Of a stretch of 64,000 bases of DNA, positions 12,811 through 21,332 are shown piece by piece. Under the pieces are notes generated by a model that saw only the letters and a program-made list of their open reading frames with translations, made no database searches and was not told the origin of the DNA. Source of the DNA: Dermatophagoides farinae (taxonomy: Eukaryota > Arthropoda > Arachnida > Sarcoptiformes > Pyroglyphidae); contig NC_134679.1 of the NCBI RefSeq assembly GCF_024713945.1, positions 2,175,001-2,239,000 on the forward strand, read 5' to 3'. A program made the position numbers and the translations under genes. The first letter of the stretch is position 1. Every line of letters starts with the position of its first letter.

Positions 12811-12978
12811 CCTTTGGCTGGATATGCGGGTATCCAGTTATATTGACCGTCAAGGATCGAAACCTTTGGCTGGATACCAAGCAGGGGGGGGCGGCGCAGC
12901 CGCCACCCCTGCGGGTTTTATTGGCCGTCAAGGACAACCTTTGGCTGGATACCAAGCAGGGGGGGCGGCGCAGCCGCC
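12811..12978 (+). repeat. GC-rich tandem repeat with hairpins in the Helitron tail
   Basis: Two near-identical copies of a unit of about 56-60 bp lie at 12845-12904 and 12923-12978. Each begins G(A/G)CCGTCAAGGA, passes through CCTTTGGCTGGATACCAAGC and ends in the hairpin GGCGGC-GCA-GCCGCC (12890-12904 and 12964-12978). Around the first copy the stem extends to about 14 bp per arm (12881-12912) with one extra base. A partial copy (CCTTTGGCTGGATA, 12811-12824) runs into another perfect stem, CTGGATA..TATCCAG (12818-12837). A last partial unit (TTGACCGT) is near 12988. The block is strikingly GC-rich for this window. Confidence 0.85.
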
Positions 12979-13194
12979 AAAGCTATATTGACCGTTATGG
13001 GGCAGGCGCGAAACCGGGCTGGTAATTATATAAAACACAAAAATTCCAATGTTTTTTTGTCTTATGTGGATGAAAAGATGATTATGCAATTTGAACAGTC
13101 GTCAACTTTTTCAGTAAACTTGATGAAAAATTGGGAGTAAACATATGATTTAAAAAATTCACAAAGTACGTAAATTTAATTTTTCTCATCCAAA

Positions 13195-14210
13195 ATGACA
13201 AGTAAGATGTTTCAAATTTCGATCATTTTTATTTATAACATTCCTATTATTTTGATCGGTTTATGGTCATTAGATTTTAAATTTTATCGTACAGGTAAAG
13301 AAGTTATCGAAAGATTTTCAGTCCCAGTAAAACTAAAAGATTGGCATATCGAATGGAAAGATTATCAACCAGTGCCTGTGTTTATAGATTTTGGTCATAA
13401 ACCATGGGCCGATCCAGATATTAAAGATGTAAATTTTCATCCAAAATGGAATCAATTAGATGACAAAATTGATCGTCAAAGTCATTTGGGCAAATATTCC
13501 ATTGACAAAGATGGTTTTCCTTTAAATCCTACCGGTAGAACAGGTGTTATGATGCGAGGTCTTCTTGGACGATGGGGACCGAATCATGCTGCCGATCCAA
13601 TTGTAACCAGGTTTGTTGACAAGTCATAAATTTTAAAAAAAATCATCCAACATGAATTTCTAGGTGGAAACGTGATGATACAAACAAAATTATCAAACAT
13701 AATTTAAGTGATAAACCGATCATGCAATTTGTTGCCATTCAAAGAAAAGATGTTCTTGAATGGGCCATTCCAGGGGTTTGTATTATATCCGTTTTTGATT
13801 AAATAATCAAATAGTTCAAATGCTTCGATTCACAGGGAATGGTTGATCCAGGTGAAACAGTACCTGAAACATTGAAAAGAGAATTTTTTGAAGAAAGTCT
13901 TAATTCCTTGGAATTATCATCATCCGAACGTGATAAAATGAATGATAAATTGAAAAATTTCTTCACCCATGGGCAGACAATTTTTAAAGGTTATGTAAAT
14001 GATCCACGTAATACTGACAATGCATGGATCGAAACGGTAGCCGTCAATTTCCATGATGATCAAGGAAACATACTCAATACGTTATCATTAAAAGCTGGTG
14101 ATGATGCTCGAAATGTTCGATGGATGGACATCGATCGAAACGCAAAACTTTATGCTAATCATTTGGATTTTATTGAAACAACAGTAAAAAATAGATCCGG
14201 ACATTGGTGA
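13195..14210 (+). CDS. NUDT9: NUDT9-type ADP-ribose pyrophosphatase, three exons
   Basis: NUDT9 hydrolyses ADP-ribose to AMP and ribose 5-phosphate. It is mitochondrial in mammals and related to the TRPM2 C-terminal domain. Exons 13195-13610, 13664-13775 and 13836-14210 join in frame to 300 residues. The family landmark [20 protein letters not shown] lies near 115-134. The Nudix box starts at G177, with E183 and R-E-F-F-E-E at 191-196, so the metal-binding glutamates absent from the inactive TRPM2 version are present. The distal block DPRNTDNAW is also intact. The protein is shorter than the human one at both ends. Residues 5-26 are strongly hydrophobic, more like a signal anchor than a mitochondrial presequence, so its location is open. 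The stop is 57 bp from the stop of the convergent UBXN1-like gene. Confidence 0.94.
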
Positions 14211-14228
14211 TCAACTTTGTTTTTTTTT

Positions 14229-14234
14229 AATAAA
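14229..14234 (+). terminator. poly(A) signal AATAAA of NUDT9
   Basis: AATAAA lies 19 bp after the NUDT9 stop codon. It overlaps the minus-strand hexamer ATTAAA (14226-14231), which could serve the convergent UBXN1-like gene. Confidence 0.6.
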
Positions 14235-14267
14235 AATCTTAATTAAAAAAGTATAAGATGATGATCA

Positions 14268-15132
14268 TCAACGTTTAATCACTTGTAAACGAGCGTTTGG
14301 AGAAAGTCCAAGTACAAACAAAGATTTAGTCATATCTTCTTCATTGAATGGCGGCCGAAGGGGCATTGTGAATGTTATGTTAAAATCGATATTCTTTTGA
14401 GTTACAATATAAGCACGAACGGCTGAAAGTACTTCTTTATCATCGAATTCTTCGACAATTTGAGTACCGTCCAATAATCGAATGGCCAATTTAGTTTTAC
14501 CTGTTTTGGAAGCTGAAGATACAATACTTGGTTTGGAAGGCGTTATGACGGCAGCTGTTGAAGGCTTTTCCCCACTAACAATACCTTGTGCTCTGGCTCG
14601 ACGTTCAGCTTTATCAAGTTCAATTTGTTTGAGAATTTTATCTCTAGCCGCTTTTTCTTCATCTTTTTCACGTTTTAAACTTTCAATATAATTTTCCTGT
14701 TGTTTACGTTCTAATTCTTCACGAACTTTTCCAATATCTTTTCCATCACGACGACGTTGTAATTCTTTTAATCGTTCAGCTTCTTTTTCTTTTTCTTCAA
14801 TTTCAGCTCTTCTTTGTTTAATTTTTTCGGCATATGCTTTCTTTTTTTCTTCAATTTCTGCCGGTGATTTATCTTCATTCTTTGCATCTTTTGATTCCGG
14901 TTTCAGATCTTCTTCGGTCAATGTTTTCGATGCTTCTTCAGCTGTTCCGTTATCGATGGATTCAATTACAGATTCTAATGTTGCATTTTCTTTCAATAAT
15001 TTTAACGCTCCATTGCTACGGATAAAAATTGATCAAATTTCGAAAATTTAAAATTTCCATTAATACTTACATAAGATTTTCTTCGAATCCCATTTCTAGT
15101 AATTGTTCTTTGAGAACAGTATGTGATGCCAT
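14268..15132 (-). CDS. UBXN1: UBXN1 (SAKS1)-like UBA-UBX protein, two exons
   Basis: UBXN1 proteins bind ubiquitin through an N-terminal UBA domain and the p97/VCP ATPase through a C-terminal UBX domain, and modulate ubiquitin-dependent degradation. Exon 1 is 15132-15071 and exon 2 is 15015-14268, giving 269 residues (about 297 in human). The UBA-like start includes LLEMGFEENL. Residues about 55-160 are a long Lys/Glu/Arg coiled coil. The UBX fold covers roughly 190-269, starting at TKLAIRLLDGTQIVEEF and ending LGLSPNARLQVIKR. The turn that normally carries the p97-contacting FPR motif reads MPLRPPF, so the Phe-Pro-Arg order is not conserved. The start codon is 296 bp from that of the divergent Ser/Arg-rich gene. 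Confidence 0.88.
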
Positions 15133-15428
15133 TATGTTATCTCGTTTCTTGTATACAGATGTATGTCAATAATATTTCGCGGTGTAATCAAATTAATTAT
15201 TAAAAAAAACCACAAAAATTCAGATGCAATGATGAACAATCAATTTTTACAATGTATTTTTTTTTTTGGCAGCTGCTCAAATCATCATCACCATTTCGAT
15301 TGTGACCGGCGTGTGTGTATACTGTTTTTATAGTCACGAACATTATTTAAAACCCATTGTAAATTTTTTTTTTTACTTTGGAAAAATTTTGTTTTTATTT
15401 TTCTAAAATCTTAATTAGAAAAATCATT
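15133..15428. promoter_or_regulatory. head-to-head promoter space, UBXN1-like / Ser/Arg-rich gene
   Basis: This is 296 bp between divergent start codons. Both 5' UTRs and both promoters must fit here unless there are non-coding exons elsewhere. I see no TATA box at a convincing distance. The sequence CGGCGTGTGTGTATAC (about 15307-15323) is the most GC-rich part. Confidence 0.4.
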
Positions 15429-16085
15429 ATGGGCAAATCTTCGAAACGATATTTTTCATCATCATCATCATCACATCATTATCGGCGATCAAGATCAAAA
15501 TCACCAGATACCAATCGATATGATCGATCATCTTCACATGTTAAATCATCTTCGCATAGTAGTAGTTCAACCAGATCTTTGTCATCATCTTTCGATACGA
15601 ATAAACATGCTTCGGAAAAACTAAAGAAAACAATCAAAGATCAGATACGTGAATCGAAGACGGAAAAACAACAACAACAAATAAAGTATTCATACCGATC
15701 GAAGAACAAATAAAAATGATGAATAAAATCGATGAAATCAATTATGATCCATTCAAACCGAAACAATTCATTAGTAATCGATCGGAAAACAGTAAAACAT
15801 GTCAATCATCAAGTAGTTTGAATTTAAATATAAATTTATCGGATATTCCATTACCAAGAGATATGAATTCATGGCGTGAAAATCCTCGAATATTGCTCGC
15901 ACCAAAGGTAAGTTCAATTGAATCATTTGAAAAAAAATTCAATTAAAAATGACTTGTAAATCAATTAACAGTTACTCGAAGGAACCAAAGAATCACGACA
16001 ACAAAAATGGCAAGATAATTTATTATATTATGGTAAAAAATTATTATTGGAAAAACGAAAAAATGAAATCAACACATGTACATAA
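15429..16085 (+). CDS. small Ser/Arg-rich protein, two exons, apparent frameshift in exon 1
   Basis: I do not recognise the family. The ATG at 15429 opens a Ser/Arg/His-rich segment (MGKSSKRYFSSSSSSHHYRR), like splicing-related SR-type proteins. This frame stops at 15711-15713. From about 15680 another frame, with no intron signal between, reads on through IPIEEQIKMMNKIDEINYDP to a donor at 15908 (GTAAGT). The exon 15972-16085 continues in that second frame with WQDNLLYYGKKLLLEKRKNE and a stop. The two frames would join if the A/CAA-rich tract near 15663-15685 had one more base or two fewer. This may be an assembly or sequencing indel, an allele, or a real lesion. The second segment is low in repeats and protein-like, so I treat it as one gene. 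Its 3' end faces SNW1, with 103 bp between the stops. Confidence 0.6.
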
Positions 16086-16117
16086 TCTATGATAATTTAT
16101 GATGATGATGATGATTG

Positions 16118-16123
16118 AATAAA
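16118..16123 (+). terminator. poly(A) signal AATAAA of the Ser/Arg-rich gene
   Basis: AATAAA lies 33 bp after the stop at 16085, within the 103-bp gap to the SNW1 stop codon. Confidence 0.55.
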
Positions 16124-16188
16124 TTTTTCTCATGCATTTTATGAAAACTAATACATACTTGGTCGATGATAATTGATAATTGGATCAT

Positions 16189-17721
16189 TCAATCTTTTCG
16201 TTTTTTATAAGAACTTCTATTTTCATATGTGGCCGATGATGCTTCGGGTCGTTTACTGGCTTTTTTTACTTCGGTTAAAAATTTATCCAAACCAAATGGA
16301 TCATCATCTTCGGGTTTCTCAAACTGTATTGGTCCATCACGTTTAGTAGAACGATCAGCACCGGAAAATTCTTTATCCGGAACGAAACGATTCCTTGCTA
16401 GCTGTTCTAATTCATCATCATATACTTCATTATCATTCTTTTTCGATGGTCTATAAATATTCTGTTTCATTTCTTGTGCTGATCGCCATGGTTTATCATA
16501 AACACTATAATCTTCATCATCACCAAATCCAGTTCCCAGGCCTTTTGCCTGATTGAATAATCGTTGATCAAATTGAACTTCGTTGGCATTCATTCTTGGA
16601 TTAGCCATGCCTAAGGCAACTTGTTCACTTATATCACGTTCACGTTGACGTTCTAATTTCGACCGTCGTTCCGGTGCAGCACGCATTAAATTCTTTTCTC
16701 GTTGTCGCTCTTTTTGTCGTTCTTGTCGAATTTGATTTCTTTCTCTGACTTCATCATCTTCATCACTACTATTATCTGGAGCTGTTGATCGTATACCGGC
16801 ACGTTCCTCTCGAGCTTTCTGTGCCAATTGCCTAAGACTTTCTTCTTTCTTTTCTTTTTCTTTCTGTGCCATTTTACGTTCCATCTGGGAACGTGATTCA
16901 ACTGCTTCTCTAGCTGTTCGATCAGCAATATACAATGCTTCGGAAAGTTTAGCAAAATTTTCATTAATATGAACCTGTTGAAGTCCACGACCATCCGCAG
17001 CTAAACGTTTATCCAATGGTATTGTATAACCACGTGCATTTTTCCAATTCGATATACATGGTGGGATACGCCATTCTTGTTGTTCTTTGACAGTTAATTT
17101 CCTAGTTGGACTATGCATTACAGGTGGTGGAGGTGACGGTGGAGCTTGAGGAATTTTTTTGTTAATTTTAAACCGTGGCGGTTCAAGTGGATCACGTTGA
17201 ACATCGACAATTCGAATGATCCGTTGTTCGGCTCCTGAATTATGACCTTCGCCCGGTTGTGATGGAGTATAACGAATGTATTGAGCTTCTTGAGCTTTTT
17301 CCGCATGTCGTACAGGTAATGCGGCTGATATTTTACTATTGATTAATTTCTCTAATGCTGCTTTGGTTGCTTCTGTTGTTTTATTCACCTCTTCTTCATC
17401 TGGTTTGGTTAGCTCTTCTGGATTCAAAACTTCACTTGGAAGTAAATCTTGTAATTTACTGTAGATTATTTTATTTCGATCAGATGATTGTCTTAATATA
17501 GCATCATATTTAATATTTCCTTCAGCATCATATTGAACAGGCAATGCATTACTTTTCTTTGACGGTTTTCGGCCCATATCCAATGGATATTGTGCAACAT
17601 GAATCTCTGGATAAGCACCACCACCACCATAATCAGCATCACAACGAGGAATCCAATTTTTTCGTTCACCATATTTCGGTATAGATGATGTTAATTGTTT
17701 CATATTAGAAGTTGATGCCAT
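16189..17721 (-). CDS. SNW1: SNW1/SKIP (Bx42) spliceosomal and transcription co-regulator, single exon
   Basis: SNW1/Prp45 is a component of the activated spliceosome and a co-regulator in Notch and nuclear receptor transcription. The gene is one uninterrupted 510-residue frame (about 536 in human). It shows the family blocks in order: PEIHVAQYPLDMGRK near residue 38, QYIRYTPSQ near 148, PPRFKINKKIP near 183, and the SNW signature SNWKNARGYTIPLDKRLAAD around 226-245, followed by INENFAKLSEALYIADR. A Lys/Glu-rich helical region follows, then NRFVPDKEFSG and DPFGLDKFL near the C-terminus. The first 20 or so residues are shorter and diverged compared with vertebrates. The start codon is head-to-head with PP6, 294 bp apart. 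Confidence 0.97.
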   Translation of the reverse strand: MASTSNMKQLTSSIPKYGERKNWIPRCDADYGGGGAYPEIHVAQYPLDMGRKPSKKSNALPVQYDAEGNIKYDAILRQSSDRNKIIYSKLQDLLPSEVLNPEELTKPDEEEVNKTTEATKAALEKLINSKISAALPVRHAEKAQEAQYIRYTPSQPGEGHNSGAEQRIIRIVDVQRDPLEPPRFKINKKIPQAPPSPPPPVMHSPTRKLTVKEQQEWRIPPCISNWKNARGYTIPLDKRLAADGRGLQQVHINENFAKLSEALYIADRTAREAVESRSQMERKMAQKEKEKKEESLRQLAQKAREERAGIRSTAPDNSSDEDDEVRERNQIRQERQKERQREKNLMRAAPERRSKLERQRERDISEQVALGMANPRMNANEVQFDQRLFNQAKGLGTGFGDDEDYSVYDKPWRSAQEMKQNIYRPSKKNDNEVYDDELEQLARNRFVPDKEFSGADRSTKRDGPIQFEKPEDDDPFGLDKFLTEVKKASKRPEASSATYENRSSYKKRKD

Positions 17722-18015
17722 TTTTCATGTACAATTAAAAATTTATCTATTTTTTTTGATCAATAAGTTGAATTCAACAATGGAAATCAATTAAAAAAAA
17801 AATTTCGTTGCTCACACATGATTTTAAAATTCGTTGTATATGAACAGCTTATAATGAAACATCTAAATCGCGATGTGATTTTTTTTTGAGAAAATCAATG
17901 AATCAAATGAGATGATAATTGCATTCTTTCTTTCAATCTGATTTAATTTGTTTTTATTATCATTCTTTCGAGTTTTTTAAAACATCATTGTATTCTATCA
18001 TCATTCAATATCAAC
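17722..18015. promoter_or_regulatory. head-to-head promoter space, SNW1 / PP6
   Basis: This is 294 bp between the two divergent start codons. It is AT-rich with several short A and T runs and no strong TATA or CCAAT element that I can name. Confidence 0.4.
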
Positions 18016-19126
18016 ATGCAACTTACCGATTTGGATCAATGGATCGAGATTACGAAACAATGCAAATATTTGCCAGAAAATGATCTAAAGGTTTTTTTTC
18101 TCATTTTATTTCTCCCATTGGTTTAATTTTTAATTGTTGTTTTCAATTTATTTTAGAAACTCTGTGAAATTGTCTCGGATATCCTGATGGAAGAATCCAA
18201 TGTACAACCGGTTTCCTGTCCGGTCACTGTTTGTGGTGATATTCATGGACAATTTTATGATCTGGAAAAATTATTCGAAACTGGCGGCCATGTTCCTGAA
18301 ACTAATTATATTTTTATGGGAGATTTTGTTGATCGTGGCCATTATAGTCTTGAAACTTTCACTCGATTATTAACATTGAAAGCCAAATATCCAGATCGTA
18401 TTACATTAGTTCGTGGTAATCATGAAAGCCGTCAGATTACACAGATTTATGGATTCTACGATGAATGTTTACTCAAATATGGCAATTCAAATGCATGGAA
18501 ATATTGCTGCAATGTATTTGATTTGCTAAATGTTGCTGCGGTAAGCTCATCTCACAAAAGTTTGGTTTCATTTTTCATTTGATAATTGTTTCTCAGATAA
18601 TTGATAATGAAGTATTATGTGTCCATGGTGGTCTATCACCCGATATCAACATGATTGATCAGATTCGAACAATTGATCGAAATCAGGAGATTCCCTGTAC
18701 TGGTCCATTCTGTGATCTTGTCTGGTCTGATCCGGAAGAAGTTGATACATTTGCTATCAGTCCAAGAGGTGCTGGTTGGTTATTCGGTCCAAAAGTTACA
18801 CATGAGGTAATTAGCTGATAACCAAACGATCAATGAATTTATTCTATTTATTTTTTGATTTTTTTTTCGATTCCTATTAGTTTATGCATATCAATAACTT
18901 GAATCTAATTTGTCGAGCTCATCAACTGGTCCAGGAGGGTTTTAAATTTCATTTTGATAACAAATTAATCACAGTTTGGTCAGCACCAAATTATTGTTAT
19001 CGTTGTGCTAATGTGGCAGCCATTTTGGAATTTCAACACTCAAACCAAAAAGAACCGAAAATATTCAATGCTGTACCGGATTCAGAACGTAAAGTTCCAA
19101 ATCGTAAATGTCCTTATTTTTTATGA
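18016..19126 (+). CDS. PPP6C: serine/threonine-protein phosphatase 6 catalytic subunit, four exons
   Basis: PP6 is a PP2A-like metallophosphatase acting in cell-cycle, DNA-damage and NF-kB control. Exons 18016-18090, 18157-18540, 18597-18806 and 18881-19126 join in frame to 304 residues (305 in human). The metal-binding and catalytic motifs are intact: GDIHG at 52-56, GDFVDRG at 80-86, RGNHE at 111-115, then [10 protein letters not shown] and [11 protein letters not shown]6 is preferred over PP2A or PP4 because of the N-terminal KYLPENDLK and EESNVQPVS. The C-terminus is PYFL, matching the conserved methylated PP2A-family tail. Introns are 56-74 bp. The last 22 bp before the stop region are repeated immediately after it. 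The stop lies 124 bp from that of the convergent FAM20B gene. Confidence 0.96.
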
Positions 19127-19147
19127 TCGTAAATGTCCTTATTTTTT
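19101..19147 (+). repeat. 25-bp tandem duplication across the PP6 stop codon
   Basis: Twenty-two identical bases (beginning ATCGTAAATGTCCTTA) occur at 19101-19122 and again at 19126-19147. The first copy encodes the C-terminal RKCPYF and the second starts at the last base of the stop codon. The 25-bp period is not a multiple of three, so the copy is out of frame in the 3' UTR. Confidence 0.9.
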
Positions 19148-19250
19148 TTAATTTGAGATCAATAATGATGGTGATGACGATTGATTATTGTTACACAGTG
19201 CCCATTTAATTATATATAAATAAATTAATTAATTATAATAATAATTATTA

Positions 19251-20837
19251 TTAATTTTTGAGAACATAATTCTTTTGATATGTGTCGAAACATAATTCAA
19301 TAGAGGCCATAATCATTCGTAATCTTCGATCTAAAGCCTGTAGATGGCGATCGGTAAGCAATGGCCACAATTGATCATTTGAAAGTAATTGTCGTATAAT
19401 GGCTGATAGATTAAATTGACTAGATGTTGTGAATGCAAATCGACGTAAATGTTGATAAGTTTGGTTACGAATCACACAACATTGTAGTAATGGAAAAATG
19501 ATAGTCGTTTCATCATGTGCTGGATCACCAAAACTTTTTCCATTATCTACAATAGTTGAATATAATAATCGTGATTATTTCATCAATTAAACAAACTAAA
19601 AAGAACTTACCAATTAATAAAAGAGCACTATTTGAAACATGTTTAAACACTTCATAATGATGTCGATCAGCATTACCGATAAGATAATCAAAAATGGCAG
19701 TGTCAACAAAATCCAACACACGTGGTCGTAATGAATTCGATTTGAGCACGGATAAACAATAATGTGAATCCATTTCCCATTGAGCTTTAAGATTTTTCTT
19801 GTAGGTACGTTGCCATGGATGTCGTAATTTTTGTAATTGATATTGATTTGGCAACATTAGAATGATGGAACCTTCGAGTGTTCCTGTAGATTCATCTGGA
19901 CACAATAGTTCATATTCGTTACAATAATAACATTCTCCGTAGAAACATTCAAGGGTTTGATTTGTTTTCGTTTTTTGTGGCACAAACGTAGCCAATAATG
20001 ATGGAGATGCTACAGGTTTGATTTCCTGTGCTACGTTTATTATTCGTGATGCAACAATCGGTGCATATCTTTGGTTCAAAATTCGTGACAAATGGAATGC
20101 AACAATTTCGCCATTATGACGATCTGCTCCAGCATAAATATCATCAGTGATGTAATCACGTGGATAACGTCGAGGTTTGAACAATGCTTGTTGGCCACCT
20201 TCTAATGTCAACAGCAATTTCAATTGAGTACCTTTTCTACTAACATCACTTTTGATTATTTTTGAATGTTGTAATGCTTCGATTATCGATGATAATTCCG
20301 GCGCTTTTTCTGGAATGATTTGACGGGCACGAACCCATTTTTTAGCTGTCGACCAGATTTTTTTCAATTCTTTATCCTTAAGTTTTACTGCTGTACTACT
20401 ACTCGAATCTTTTCGTTCAGGTTGTGAATCTGATTTTAACGATTCGACAAAATTTTCAAGGTAATTCTCATTCACATTTTCATCATCATCGCCATTATTA
20501 TCATGGCCAACAGCAGACATTCCATCCTCGAACATTTGAATCAATTTAAGTTTAGCTTTTTTCTCATATGTTTCACATAATGTAAGATTCTCTTTACGAA
20601 GTTCAGCAAATCCAACAACAATCACAGAACGAGATGTATTGATTAAATTGTTTGCCAACTATATAACAATGACAAAAAATGAAATTTTAAAATTTAAAAA
20701 AAGACTATTAAGCCAAAAATAGAGATGTAGAATACCTTTTTGTCATCGAAAATGAGCATAAAATAGAATAACATTGAAACGGTTATGATGGAACAGACGA
20801 ACAATAAGGTAACGATTCGTGTTTTGAAACGACGCAT
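19251..20837 (-). CDS. FAM20B: FAM20B-type glycosaminoglycan xylosylkinase, three exons
   Basis: FAM20B is a Golgi type II membrane kinase that phosphorylates xylose in the tetrasaccharide linker of proteoglycans, promoting chain extension. Exons 20837-20736, 20658-19611 and 19546-19251 join in frame to 481 residues (about 409 in human). Residues 8-28 form the signal anchor. The extra length is an acidic, low-complexity stem around 60-110. The kinase region starts near KKWVRARQIIP. It shows GTQLKLLL, then FKPRRYPRD with the probable ATP-contacting lysine, the cysteine-rich insert CFYGECYYCNEYELLC, the catalytic loop IGNADRHHYE (D365) and the metal-binding DNG at 384-386. QCCVIR follows. The family identity and key residues are clear. 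FAM20A/C paralogues are less likely because of the linker-kinase-specific blocks. Confidence 0.94.
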
Positions 20838-21332
20838 TGCATTTTCTATTGTTGTCTTGGTGTGAATCAATCAACAATAAGATTTAGACAATAATTCTTG
20901 GCCACAGTAATAATTAATAAATTTAAACTATTTTCATTTTTTATCGTCTGTAAAAAAACGTCAATTTTTTCAAAATTATCCCGGTAAATTATCTTAGTAT
21001 GTTGCTCTGGAAACATGAATAGAATATTCATGTTTTATTGTATAGAACATTTATCAAGACACACAGAATTGTTGTATATATGAGAAAATTCTATTGCTAC
21101 TGAAAAATCAAACTTTTGTTGTAATAGACGCTCATAATGTACTTGTGTGTGTTGTATTTTGTTTTTCCATTGGTGGCTCGCATTTATCATTCAAATGATT
21201 TGTTTGTCTTCAAGTGTTTTTTAAATAAGAAGTATATATTCTAATATAAAGATATATTCGAGGACTTTGTTCAAGTTCAGAACAACGAATTCTGTTTACA
21301 AATCATCATTATATCATTTTATTATTACAATA
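20838..21332. promoter_or_regulatory. head-to-head promoter space, FAM20B / PGLS, with perfect inverted repeat
   Basis: This is 495 bp between divergent start codons. It contains a perfect inverted repeat at 21011-21035: AAACATGAATA, spacer GAA, TATTCATGTTT. Near 21236-21257 there is a TATA-like stretch (TATATTC..ATATAAAGATATATTC) about 80-95 bp before the PGLS start codon, on the plus strand. Confidence 0.4.

Larger units (their letters stand above)
12210..13022 (+). mobile_element. decayed Helitron-like element, 3' part (helicase remnant plus hairpin-rich tail)
   Basis: Rolling-circle transposons of the Helitron class encode a Rep endonuclease fused to a PIF1-like helicase. Here only the last part of the helicase survives (12307-12710, a pseudogene) followed by a GC-rich tail with tandem repeats and perfect hairpins (12811-12978). 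The tail could end at CTGG (13019-13022) followed by T, matching the CTRR-T 3' end of canonical Helitrons. In canonical Helitrons the terminal hairpin is about 10 bp from that end; here the nearest hairpin is about 40 bp away, so the exact end is uncertain. The left boundary is not visible. The element lies between RagA and NUDT9, ending 172 bp before the NUDT9 start codon. Confidence 0.7.

Noticed and set aside
12843-13025. Small ORF across the GC-rich tail repeats
   Set aside because: Its translation is produced by the tandem hairpin unit; it has no start context or resemblance to a protein and belongs to the mobile-element tail.
21267-21332. N-terminal extension of PGLS
   Set aside because: The frame is open upstream but contains no ATG. 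The family start fits the ATG at 21333.
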